DNA of 8,125 nucleotides from Comamonadaceae bacterium (GCA_947464665.1 CANHXV010000089.1:1-8125); one strand, 5' to 3'. Numbered from the stretch's first letter, positions 1-6,970 are shown. Notes: generated by a model from the sequence alone, not told the origin. A program made the numbers and translations.

Positions 1-28
1 ATGCGTGAATTGCGCTCACAAAGTACCT

Positions 29-1927
29 ATGAAACAAACTCACCAGCCTGGGGCTTGGCCCTCTCCTTTATCTGCTAGCTTGTTGGCCCAAGCGGGTAGC
101 AGCCTGATGTGGTCGCAAGCCATGGGCAACGATCTGTGGTGGGATGAGGTCAGGCCCACTGAGGCTGGCAGAACGCTTGTGGTCAGCCGCCAACATGGCG
201 ATATTCTGAAATCACCCTGGAGTGCCAAAAGCCAAGTGCACGAGTACGGGGGGCTCAGTTGGCTAGGGATCGTGCTTCAGGGACATTCGATGTTGGCATT
301 TGTGAACAAAGCCGACCAGCGCATTTACATCACCAAGCCGATGGGTGAGCCGCAGCCCCTGAGTCCTGAATCACCTGCTGGGCAAAGTCATCGCTACATC
401 GACATGATTGCGGTGAGCGATGAAATTTGGTGCATTCGCGAAGTTCACAAAGAAGGCCGCGTCGAACGTGATTTGGTTGCGCTCAGTTTGAATCTGAAGG
501 GTGTCGGAGCATTGCGCATCTTAGAGGCCTCATCGCACTTTTATGCGCACCCAAGGCTTTCTGCAGACGGCCGTTATCTGTGTTGGATTGCCTGGGAACA
601 TCCTCAAATGCCATGGGATGGCACCGAGCTTCGGGTGGCAGAAGTTTCAAACGGTCAATTGAGCAATGTTCGGGTCTTGGCGGGTGATGTTCAAACTTCT
701 TGTTTGTCGCCAGAGTGGGGGCCCCACAATGAGCTGTATTTCATCTGCGACAAAAGTGGCTGGTGGAATCTTTGGCAAGTGGATTTGCGGGGCCAACTCA
801 CGCACCTGATTGAAGAGGCTTCTGAATGGGGCTTTCCACTTTGGCAGTTGGGCATGCGGGCTTTGTCTGTTCTGTCCGATGGACAAGTGCTGTCGGTGCA
901 TGGTGCAGTGGATGCTAGAAAAATTGTGCGTGTTAATCCATCAACGCGTGCCATGCAAGACCTAGATTCAGAGTTGACCGATTTCAAACCATCGCTGAGT
1001 GTTTCTAGCAGCAAAGCGTATGCGGTTGGCGCCAGTGGCAAAGTGGTTTCGCAACTGCTTGAAATTGATTTGTTGAGTTGGCAAGTGTCCAATGTGGTCA
1101 CTTCGGTTGCAGCGCCCGTGGATGCCCGTTATTTTCCTAAGCCGCACGAGATCAGTGCCATGCGTGCAGATGGCCGAAAAGTTTTTGCCATTTTGCATGC
1201 CGCTCACCACCCAGATTTTGAGCCTTCTGAAAAGCCGCCTTTGATGGTGGTGGTGCATGGCGGACCAACCGCCAATTCTGCTGCCACGCTTTCCATGAAA
1301 TACGCTTATTTCACGTCACGAGGTATTTCGGTGGTGGATGTGAACTATGGCGGGTCTACGGGCTATGGTCGCCACTATCGGAATTTGCTTCGTGGGCAAT
1401 GGGGTGTGGTGGATTGTGAGGATGTTTTGGCGGTGGTCGATTCGCTCATTGCTCAGGGTATTTGTGCGCCCGACAAGGTGGTCATTCGGGGTGGCAGTGC
1501 TGGGGGCTTTACTGTGTTGAATGCGCTAGTGCACAGCAAAAGCTTTGCGGCCGGTGCCTCCTACTACGGTGTGGCTGATTGCACCACGCTGGCCACCGAC
1601 ACGCACGACTTTGAATCGCGTTATTTGGACACCATGATTGGCGCTTATCCTGCAGAAAAGGACTTGTACGTTGCGCGCTCACCCATCACGCATGTCAACC
1701 AATTAAGTTCGCCCTTGATTTTATTCCAGGGCTTGGACGACATGGTGGTGCCACCATCACAATCGGAAGCCTTTAGAGATGCTTGTTCAGCCAAGGGGCT
1801 AAAGCATGCCTATGTCGCTTATGAAGGTGAGGGGCATGGATTTAGGCAGGCTTCGACCATTGTGTCTTCGCTCGAAACTGAGCTGAAGTTTTATGGCGAG
1901 GTTTTGGGCTTTGTGCCGCAGATGTAG
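29..1927 (+). CDS. S9-family serine peptidase (prolyl oligopeptidase / acylaminoacyl-peptidase type)
   Basis: Cytoplasmic serine peptidase of the prolyl-oligopeptidase clan, expected to trim short peptides or remove N-terminal (acyl) amino acids; the actual substrate cannot be read from the sequence. From the ATG at 29 it has 632 residues, usual for the family. Residues 1 to about 370 look like the N-terminal beta-propeller (WWDEVRPTEAGRT near the start is typical). The rest is the alpha/beta-hydrolase domain: oxyanion-hole motif HGGP at 410-413, nucleophile Ser490 in GGSAGG, Asp571 in GLDDMVVP and His603 in GEGHGF, so the triad is complete. There is no signal peptide. The frame is open upstream to a GTG at 5 and to the window edge. 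I prefer ATG 29 because relatives begin close to the GxWPSP motif, but no convincing Shine-Dalgarno supports either start. It converges on the next gene with a 25-bp gap and no clear terminator. Confidence 0.93.
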   Translation: MKQTHQPGAWPSPLSASLLAQAGSSLMWSQAMGNDLWWDEVRPTEAGRTLVVSRQHGDILKSPWSAKSQVHEYGGLSWLGIVLQGHSMLAFVNKADQRIYITKPMGEPQPLSPESPAGQSHRYIDMIAVSDEIWCIREVHKEGRVERDLVALSLNLKGVGALRILEASSHFYAHPRLSADGRYLCWIAWEHPQMPWDGTELRVAEVSNGQLSNVRVLAGDVQTSCLSPEWGPHNELYFICDKSGWWNLWQVDLRGQLTHLIEEASEWGFPLWQLGMRALSVLSDGQVLSVHGAVDARKIVRVNPSTRAMQDLDSELTDFKPSLSVSSSKAYAVGASGKVVSQLLEIDLLSWQVSNVVTSVAAPVDARYFPKPHEISAMRADGRKVFAILHAAHHPDFEPSEKPPLMVVVHGGPTANSAATLSMKYAYFTSRGISVVDVNYGGSTGYGRHYRNLLRGQWGVVDCEDVLAVVDSLIAQGICAPDKVVIRGGSAGGFTVLNALVHSKSFAAGASYYGVADCTTLATDTHDFESRYLDTMIGAYPAEKDLYVARSPITHVNQLSSPLILFQGLDDMVVPPSQSEAFRDACSAKGLKHAYVAYEGEGHGFRQASTIVSSLETELKFYGEVLGFVPQM

Positions 1928-1952
1928 GTCTGGGGTTGATGGGCTTTAAGGC

Positions 1953-2330
1953 TTATTCAATTTCTTTGACATCGACCACAAAGTAATCGGTGTCGCCAAA
2001 GCAGGAGGAGGGCAGCCCTTTGTGCTGTTCGTAGTTCAAGGTGACTCGCTTGCCTGCAGCGGCACTCACTTTTTGGGCAATGGCTTCATCGCGAACCGTG
2101 AAGAGAAATTTTTCAGGGGCTGCGCCAGGCATGGCCACCAATGACAACTCGCCTTCCCATGTTTTGCAAATCCAGCCCTTGTGTGAGACCTTTTGTAAAA
2201 AACCTGCGCGCTCACCGCTTGAATAACTCCAATTGAGTGCGATGTAGATGTAGAGGGTGAACAAGGCAATGGCACCCACCATCAAGACGATGAGTGATTT
2301 GAGTATGTTGGGGGCGTTGCTTGTGATCAT
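1953..2330 (-). CDS. Small membrane-anchored protein of unknown function
   Basis: A 125-residue protein with one hydrophobic segment at about residues 10-31, followed by an extracytoplasmic domain of about 90 residues. It has the look of a signal anchor with the C-terminal domain in the periplasm. The domain holds two cysteines, Cys55 (GWICKTWEGEL) and Cys110 (LPSSCFGDTDYF), which could form a disulfide there. I recognise the pattern as a conserved, uncharacterised family of Burkholderiales, sometimes given unreliable enzyme names in databases; I do not assign a function. Start at the complement of 2328-2330; there is no Shine-Dalgarno upstream. A TAGAAT hexamer (complement of 2337-2342) would place the transcription start on the A of the ATG, so the message might be leaderless. 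It is convergent with the S9 peptidase and divergent from the MFS gene. Confidence 0.85.
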   Translation of the reverse strand: MITSNAPNILKSLIVLMVGAIALFTLYIYIALNWSYSSGERAGFLQKVSHKGWICKTWEGELSLVAMPGAAPEKFLFTVRDEAIAQKVSAAAGKRVTLNYEQHKGLPSSCFGDTDYFVVDVKEIE

Positions 2331-2432
2331 TAGGTCATTCTAGATGAGGAAGTTTGGACTGCCTGTGCCTAGGTGGGCATTGATTTAAAATCAGCCATTG
2401 TGGTGAATTTTTGTGTCAGAACGATGAGGCAC

Positions 2433-2469
2433 AATAAATGGGGTCAGATCTGATCTGACCCCATTTATT
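2433..2469. repeat. 37-bp palindromic (REP-like) element upstream of the MFS gene
   Basis: Two perfect 18-bp arms, AATAAATGGGGTCAGATC (2433-2450) and its reverse complement (2452-2469), are separated by a single T at 2451. The outer 14 bases of each arm, AATAAATGGGGTCA, recur three times at 3707-3749. The centre carries GATC twice. In RNA the sequence would form a long stem ending only 9 bases before the first ATG of the transporter gene, with a U-rich run (TTATTTT) after it. GGGGTCAG/CTGACCCC hairpins of this sort are, as I recall, dispersed REP-type repeats in beta- and gammaproteobacteria, in some genomes associated with REP-linked tyrosine transposases; no such transposase is in this window. 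Confidence 0.9.
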
Positions 2470-2478
2470 TTAGGTTGA

Positions 2479-3705
2479 ATGATGAAAAAAACTGATTTAA
2501 CGCCGATCCAGGTGGGTTGTATTTTGGGCGGTGCGGCCATCATGCTGAGTTTGGCCATGGGCATGCGGCAAAGTTTTGGTTTGTTGCAGCCTCACATGAT
2601 TCGCGACATTGGCATCACTGCAGCTGATTTTTCTTTGGCCATTGCCCTGCAAAATATTGTCTGGGGCGCAACGCAACCGATTGTTGGTATTTGGGCTGAT
2701 AAATACGGCACACGACCCGTGGCACTTTTGGGTGTGCTGATTTACATCATTGGCTTGGTCTTTTTAAGATTGGCCGATGCCACCTGGATGGTCACAGTTG
2801 GCATTGGTTTTTGCGTGGGCATTGCCTTGTCGTGTACGGCTTCTAGCATTGCCATGAACATCACCGCCCGAACTGCAAGCGCTGCGAAGCGTGGGGCTGC
2901 CATGGGCGCGGTGTCTGCCATTGGCTCGCTGGGTTTGACCATTGCTTCGCCCATGACGCAGTCACTCATTACCAATTTCAACTGGCAAATGGCCTCGATA
3001 GGATTTTTGGGCTTGGCTTGTGTCATGCTGCCCGCAGCCTTTTGGGGCAGCAAGGCCGATCAAATTGAACTTGATGCCGTGCCAGGTAAACCCCAGTCTG
3101 CCACAGACGCCATTACCGAAGCTTTAGGCCACAAAGGCTATCGCGTTTTGGCCATTGCCTTTTTTGTATGTGGCTTGCAATTGGTTTTTATCACCACCCA
3201 TTTGCCCGCATATCTTGACATTTGTGGCATGGACCCCACGGTGGGTAGCAGTACGTTGGCATTGATCGGTTTGTTCAATGTCATTGGATCCTATTTGTTT
3301 GGCTGGTTAGGCGATCGGTATTCCAAGCGCATGCTGCTGGGCGGTATTTACATTCTGCGATCTTTGGCCCTGTATGCTTTCTTTGCTTACCCACCTACGC
3401 CCATTAGCACGCTTGTTTTTGGCGCTGTTTTGGGTACTTTGTGGTTAGGTGTAGTGCCCTTGGTCTCTGGGCTGATCATCCATTTGTTTGGCCTCAGGTT
3501 CATGGCCACACTGTCGGGCATTGCGTTCATGAGCCATCAGGTAGGCTCCTTTCTAGGCGCATGGGGCGGTGGTTATATTTTCAATGTGTTTGGCAACTAC
3601 GACCTGGCCTGGAAATTGGCCGTTGCCATTGGCCTGGCTGCAGGCCTGTTCCAAATGACCATGAACACCCAGCCCTCTGAAAGAATACGCTTGCAGTCAG
3701 CGTAA
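2479..3705 (+). CDS. MFS transporter, probable 12-helix carboxylate-type porter
   Basis: Inner-membrane secondary transporter of the major facilitator superfamily, 408 residues, about 12 hydrophobic segments in two halves. The loop between helices 2 and 3 has the MFS signature (GIWADKYGTRP, 70-80). The matching loop in the second half is GWLGDRYSKR (275-284), and the hydrophilic mid-protein linker lies at about 190-220. The N-terminal GMRQSFGLLQPHM pattern resembles monocarboxylate/oxalate-formate-like porters of Burkholderiales; the substrate is unknown. Two consecutive ATGs (2479, 2482) could start it; AGG at 2472-2474 is 7 bases from the second, a better distance than from the first. The 37-bp palindrome sits immediately upstream and a related element immediately after the stop. 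It converges on the class II aldolase gene, whose substrate it might move, but this is only a guess from adjacency. Confidence 0.92.
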   Translation: MMKKTDLTPIQVGCILGGAAIMLSLAMGMRQSFGLLQPHMIRDIGITAADFSLAIALQNIVWGATQPIVGIWADKYGTRPVALLGVLIYIIGLVFLRLADATWMVTVGIGFCVGIALSCTASSIAMNITARTASAAKRGAAMGAVSAIGSLGLTIASPMTQSLITNFNWQMASIGFLGLACVMLPAAFWGSKADQIELDAVPGKPQSATDAITEALGHKGYRVLAIAFFVCGLQLVFITTHLPAYLDICGMDPTVGSSTLALIGLFNVIGSYLFGWLGDRYSKRMLLGGIYILRSLALYAFFAYPPTPISTLVFGAVLGTLWLGVVPLVSGLIIHLFGLRFMATLSGIAFMSHQVGSFLGAWGGGYIFNVFGNYDLAWKLAVAIGLAAGLFQMTMNTQPSERIRLQSA

Positions 3706-3706
3706 A

Positions 3707-3750
3707 AATAAATGGGGTCAAATAAATGGGGTCATTGACCCCATTTATTT
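3707..3750. repeat. Palindromic repeat cluster (three copies of AATAAATGGGGTCA)
   Basis: Two head-to-tail copies of AATAAATGGGGTCA (3707-3720 and 3721-3734) are followed, after a single T, by one inverted copy (3736-3749). Copies two and three with one flanking base on each side make a perfect 15-bp-arm palindrome (3720-3734 / 3736-3750). The unit is the same as in the element at 2433-2469. The cluster fills nearly all of the space between the MFS stop codon (3703-3705) and the aldolase stop codon (complement of 3749-3751), and its last two bases form part of the aldolase stop codon. Confidence 0.9.
3720..3750. terminator. Probable bidirectional intrinsic terminator
   Basis: In RNA from either strand, GGGGTCA pairs with TGACCCC extended by an A/U-rich stem, and the distal side ends in AUUUAUUU, giving a GC-rich hairpin with a U-rich flank. 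The sequence is symmetrical, so it could stop both the MFS transcript and the convergent aldolase transcript. The U tract is interrupted and partly inside the stem, so termination strength is uncertain. Termination is inferred from position and shape. Confidence 0.5.
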
Positions 3751-4516
3751 AATCAGCGTAGCCGGGGTTGGTGCGGTCTAGGATCCGCATCATGGCTTCG
3801 AAGTAGAGTCTTTCTCGGTCGCCACGGGGGTGGCGGTCGGCGCCTGACGGGGTGAGGACTTTTTGGATGACCTCATTGCTCAAGATGTTCAATTCTTTGC
3901 CTGTGCTCATGGCCAGCACTTGCGTTTGACAGGCTTTTTCTAATTTGTACAAACGCCTGTAAGCCTGCGCCACTGTGTCGCCAACCGTGACCACACCATG
4001 ATTTTTCATGAACAACACCGTTTTGTCGCCCATCAATTGAGCCAAGCGTTCACCTTCTTCAAGGGAGGACGCGAGGCCGGTATAAGTGTCGTCATAGGCG
4101 ATGCGTCCATGAAAAAATGCCGCAGTTTGAGTGGCGGGTACAAGGCGATTGTCTTGTAGCATGTTCAGTGCAGTCGCCCACGGCTGATGGGTGTGCAATA
4201 CGACCTTGGCCCCCGTGATTCGGTGCAAGGGGGCGTGGATGGTTTGACAAGACAGTTCAACAACACCGCGTCCTTCGATTGTTTGGCCCGCCTCGTTGAA
4301 AATCATCATGTCACTGGCTTTGGCTTCAGACCAGTGCAAGCCAAAGGGCAGCACAAAATACCGATCCGTATGCCCTGGTACACAGGCCGTGAAGTGGTTG
4401 TCAATGCCTTCTTCGAATTCATCTAAAACGGCCAAGCGCAAGGCGGCGGCCAAATGAACTTTGACTTGCTGAACTGCGTCTTGGGTGCTTGAGGGGTGAA
4501 GTGCGTGAACTGTCAT
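3749..4516 (-). CDS. Class II aldolase/adducin-family protein
   Basis: Predicted zinc-dependent lyase or aldolase of the class II aldolase/adducin fold, 255 residues, cytoplasmic. Metal ligands are visible: His108 and His110 in VVLHTHQPW and His173 in KNHGVV. Glu87 (GVVELSC) aligns with the acid/base glutamate (Glu73) of fuculose-1-phosphate aldolase. The N-terminal loop reads GIDNHFTACVPG where the sugar-phosphate enzymes (FucA/AraD) have a GNxS phosphate-binding loop, so the substrate may lack a phosphate. The ATG is at the complement of 4514-4516, with only a weak GAAG upstream. The stop codon overlaps the repeat cluster shared with the convergent MFS gene. It is divergent from cho across 92 bp. 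The exact reaction cannot be told from sequence. Confidence 0.9.
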   Translation of the reverse strand: MTVHALHPSSTQDAVQQVKVHLAAALRLAVLDEFEEGIDNHFTACVPGHTDRYFVLPFGLHWSEAKASDMMIFNEAGQTIEGRGVVELSCQTIHAPLHRITGAKVVLHTHQPWATALNMLQDNRLVPATQTAAFFHGRIAYDDTYTGLASSLEEGERLAQLMGDKTVLFMKNHGVVTVGDTVAQAYRRLYKLEKACQTQVLAMSTGKELNILSNEVIQKVLTPSGADRHPRGDRERLYFEAMMRILDRTNPGYAD

Positions 4517-4608
4517 GGTTAAACTTCAATCAAATGGGTGAGAGTGGCAAGAGATTACCCCAAGCTCATTAGAATTCAAGTGGCTTAACCCTAATTTGTG
4601 CAACCCTT

Positions 4609-5436
4609 GTGACTTTCAGTCTTCCTTTTAACGCCAGTGCCTTGACGCAATTGCCTAGGACCTCCGGTGTCTATATCTTCAAGGGCGCTGGCACACTGCC
4701 TCTGTACATTGGCAAAAGCGTGGACATCCGCAGCAGGGTCATGGCGCACATGCGCGCAGAAGATGAAGCCGAAATGATGTCTCAAACCTCGCAGCTTGAA
4801 TACATTGAAACGGCGGGTGAAATTGGCGCGCTGTTGCTAGAGTCGCATCTGATCAAAAGTCTGAATCCTATTTTCAATGTTCGTTTAAGACGGCTGCGTA
4901 GCCTTTGCACCCTTCAAATTGAAAAGAAAGAGGGAGGCTGGAAGCCAAGCATTGTGAGTGGCCAAGATTTAGGCTTGGGAAAAGTAGACGGACTTTATGG
5001 GCTCTTTGGCTCGGTGCATTCTGCGCAAAGCAAGCTGCGCGAATTGGCAGATCAACACCGTTTGTGTTTGGGTTTGCTAGGACTCGAAAAAATCAGCAAG
5101 CGTGGCTGCTTTGGTCTTCAAGTGAAAAGTTGTTTGGGGGCCTGTGTAGGCCACGAAGAAAGACAAGCCCATGATGAGAGGATGTTGGGTGCACTGACTG
5201 ACATGAAGGTGCATGCATGGCCCTTTGAAGGAGCTATTGATTTGGTTGAGCAAAATGGCGAATGGATTCAACGCCACCGCATTCAAGATTGGCGCTACTT
5301 GCGCACCACCTGTTCGAAGTCAAGTGCATTGAGAGTCAGTGTGCAGCAAAGCTTTGACCTAGACACTTACAAAATTTTGGTCAAACCCATCATGATGGGC
5401 AACGCGCGAATTGAGGCGGTTGAATCGGCAGATTGA
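4609..5436 (+). CDS. cho: Excinuclease Cho (UvrC-homologue repair endonuclease)
   Basis: Cho nicks damaged DNA on the 5' side... in the family it performs the 3' incision at UvrB-bound lesions, in place of or beside UvrC, in nucleotide excision repair. The 275-residue protein has an N-terminal GIY-YIG nuclease domain: GVYIF (20-24), LYIGKSVDIRSRV (32-44) with Tyr22, Tyr33, Lys36 and Arg41/Arg43, and the metal-binding Glu78 in EIGALLLESHLIK. A central region follows with Cys153, Cys167, Cys175 and Cys179, spaced as in E. coli Cho and UvrC. The C-terminal YKILVKPIMMGN matches the end of E. coli Cho (YKILCKPLLSGN). Length is close to the E. coli protein (295). There is no helix-hairpin-helix or RNase-H-like domain, unlike UvrC. 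The start is a GTG without a clear Shine-Dalgarno; an in-frame stop at 4570 excludes a much longer form. A TAGAAT at 4570-4575 could be its -10. I see no LexA box, although E. coli cho is SOS-controlled. Confidence 0.9.
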   Translation: MTFSLPFNASALTQLPRTSGVYIFKGAGTLPLYIGKSVDIRSRVMAHMRAEDEAEMMSQTSQLEYIETAGEIGALLLESHLIKSLNPIFNVRLRRLRSLCTLQIEKKEGGWKPSIVSGQDLGLGKVDGLYGLFGSVHSAQSKLRELADQHRLCLGLLGLEKISKRGCFGLQVKSCLGACVGHEERQAHDERMLGALTDMKVHAWPFEGAIDLVEQNGEWIQRHRIQDWRYLRTTCSKSSALRVSVQQSFDLDTYKILVKPIMMGNARIEAVESAD

Positions 5437-5521
5437 TTGAAAGGGCAATTTGATCTAGTCGATGCCCTTGGAAGTATTGGACAATAGACCCCTTCACGGC
5501 TCGTCAGATTTTTAAAGCGTT

Positions 5522-6463
5522 ATGGCAATTCAATGGTTTCCCGGACACATGCACCTCACGCGCAAAGCGATTGAGGAGCGCATCAAAGACATTGATGTTG
5601 TCATTGAAATGCTGGACGCCAGATTGCCGGGTTCAAGCGCCAATCCCATGTTGGCGCAACTCATTCAAGGCAAGCCAGGCTTGAAGGTCCTTAGCAAACA
5701 AGATTTGGCTGACCCTGAGCGCACGCTCATGTGGTTGGCCCACTACAACGCCATGCCCAACGTCAAAGCCATTGGTCTGGATACCAGCATGGTCTCGCCA
5801 GCCAAGGCTTTGATTGACGCTTGCCACCAACTGGCACCCAACAGGGGCGGCATGGCCAAGCCCATGCGAGTGCTCATTTGCGGCATTCCCAATGTGGGCA
5901 AATCTACCTTGATCAATACCTTGAAGGGTAAGAAAGCGGCCAAGACAGGCGATGAGGCGGGTGTAACCAAACTAGAACAGCGCATTACCTTGGCCGACGA
6001 TTTTTATTTGTACGACACGCCGGGTGTGCTCTGGCCTCGCATCATTGTCGAAAAGAGTGGCTATAACTTGGCCGCCAGTGGCGCCATTGGTGTGAATGCG
6101 TTTGACGATGAAGAGGTGGCCTTGGAGTTGCTGAATTACCTGATTCCAAATTACCCTCAAGCTTTGGCCTTGCGCTACAAAATCAAAGAGGTGAACAGCC
6201 ACACCGACGAAACCATGCTCGAGGCCATCGCGCGCTTTCGGGGTGCTATTCAAAGTGGTGGCAGAGTGAACAACACCAAGGCCGCTGAAATTGTGATCCA
6301 CGATTTCAGGTCGGCAGCGCTTGGGCGATTAACGCTAGAGACGCCCCTTGAGTTTGCCGAGTGGCTAGCCTCAGGCTTGCAGGCCGATGCCGACAGAGCG
6401 CTGCGCAAAGAAGCACTTCAAAAAGAAAAGAAAACTGCGCGCAAAGCCAAGCCTAGGAATTGA
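5522..6463 (+). CDS. ylqF: Ribosome biogenesis GTPase YlqF/RbgA
   Basis: Circularly permuted GTPase, 313 residues, which in Bacillus assists late assembly of the 50S subunit; the same role is inferred here. The G motifs occur in permuted order: G4-like SKQD at 58-61, G1 P-loop GIPNVGKST at 121-129, GVTK with a possible G2 threonine at 149, and G3 DTPG at 165-168. The N-terminus (IQWFPGHMHLTRK) is the family signature. The C-terminal helical region (about 195-290) is followed by a Lys/Arg-rich tail (KEKKTARKAKPR) that could contact rRNA. G4 has Ser where the usual motif is NKxD. The gene starts 85 bp after cho in the same direction. The gap holds a weak inverted repeat (AAGGGCA/TGCCCTT) but no clear terminator, so cotranscription is possible. 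It converges on the stress-protein gene. Confidence 0.94.
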   Translation: MAIQWFPGHMHLTRKAIEERIKDIDVVIEMLDARLPGSSANPMLAQLIQGKPGLKVLSKQDLADPERTLMWLAHYNAMPNVKAIGLDTSMVSPAKALIDACHQLAPNRGGMAKPMRVLICGIPNVGKSTLINTLKGKKAAKTGDEAGVTKLEQRITLADDFYLYDTPGVLWPRIIVEKSGYNLAASGAIGVNAFDDEEVALELLNYLIPNYPQALALRYKIKEVNSHTDETMLEAIARFRGAIQSGGRVNNTKAAEIVIHDFRSAALGRLTLETPLEFAEWLASGLQADADRALRKEALQKEKKTARKAKPRN

Positions 6464-6516
6464 CCAGGCGCCAGTCAAGCGATGCACTGAGACGGTATAG
6501 GCGATGGCCTAGCCCT

Positions 6517-6951
6517 TTATGGCTGAATTAACAGAACTGGCACTTTGGAAGCGCATGCAACTCTGTGGGCGACAGAGCCCATGAGCGTGTCACCCCAAGC
6601 TGAGCGTCCTTTGGTTCCCATGATGATCATGTCAAAACCGCCAGCTTTGGCTTCTTTGAGAATTTGTGCACTAGGGTGCCCAAACTTGATGGCCATGTCG
6701 TGAGCGACATTGGCTTTGTTGAGAAACCGAATGGCCCAAGTTAAGTGGGAATCAGCGCCTTCGCGCAGGTAGTCGTCAACCGCACCTTTTTGCGTGTACT
6801 TTTTGAAAAGTTTGAGCGCAGTGTCGTCTTGCACGGTGAGAAGCGTGATGTGATTCTCGCCCTTCGTATTTTTGAAAAGTGAGACTGTATATTTCACAGC
6901 AGCCTGTGAAGCTTTAGATCCGTCAACAGCAATTAAGTATTTCATGTCCAT
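6517..6951 (-). CDS. Universal stress protein, UspA family
   Basis: Single-domain UspA-fold protein, 144 residues, cytoplasmic and probably dimeric. It starts with the beta1 strand and Asp of KYLIAVDGS (4-12) and ends with the nucleotide-binding signature Gly-x2-Gly-x9-Gly-Ser: Gly112, Gly115, Gly125-Ser126 in GTKGRSAWGDTLMGS. The full signature predicts ATP binding. Two starts are possible: ATG at 6951 or the in-frame ATG at 6945 (residue 3). The second places GAAAG 6 bases upstream, matches the usual MKxLIAVDGS start and leaves a more normal leader from the predicted promoter; I keep the longer form but consider 6945 as likely. A perfect FNR/ANR box lies upstream, so induction by oxygen limitation is expected, as known for several usp genes in pseudomonads and betaproteobacteria. 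Confidence 0.93.
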   Translation of the reverse strand: MDMKYLIAVDGSKASQAAVKYTVSLFKNTKGENHITLLTVQDDTALKLFKKYTQKGAVDDYLREGADSHLTWAIRFLNKANVAHDMAIKFGHPSAQILKEAKAGGFDMIIMGTKGRSAWGDTLMGSVAHRVACASKVPVLLIQP

Positions 6952-6970
6952 CTTTCATAGTGATGGACCC

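Noticed and set aside
691..1101. 136-codon open frame on the minus strand inside the S9 peptidase gene
   Set aside because: It lies entirely opposite a well-supported gene with complete catalytic motifs, and its Ser/Cys/Thr-rich translation resembles no family; it is a shadow of the codon bias.
2380..2393. Second FNR-like dyad, TTGATTTAAAATCA, upstream of the MFS gene
   Set aside because: The half-sites are separated by 5 rather than 4 bases and the right half ends ATCAG rather than ATCAA; it is an A/T-rich palindrome (TGATTT-A-AAATCA) that does not fit the consensus.
2742..3053. 103-codon open frame on the minus strand inside the MFS gene
   Set aside because: Met/Ala/Pro-rich translation typical of the reverse complement of a membrane-protein gene; no independent support.
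2433..3750. Repeats around the MFS gene as a CRISPR array or insertion-sequence ends
   Set aside because: There is no regular spacing with unique spacers, no transposase between the repeats and no target-site duplication that I can see; they fit dispersed palindromic repeats better.
4511..4526. Possible LexA box (CTGT...) between aldolase and cho
   Set aside because: Only the left half CTGT is present; the right half is AACT instead of ACAG, and it overlaps the aldolase start codon.
5441..5469. Inverted repeat AAGGGCA/TGCCCTT between cho and ylqF as a terminator
   Set aside because: The stem is only 7 bp with a 15-base loop and no U tract follows; too weak to call.
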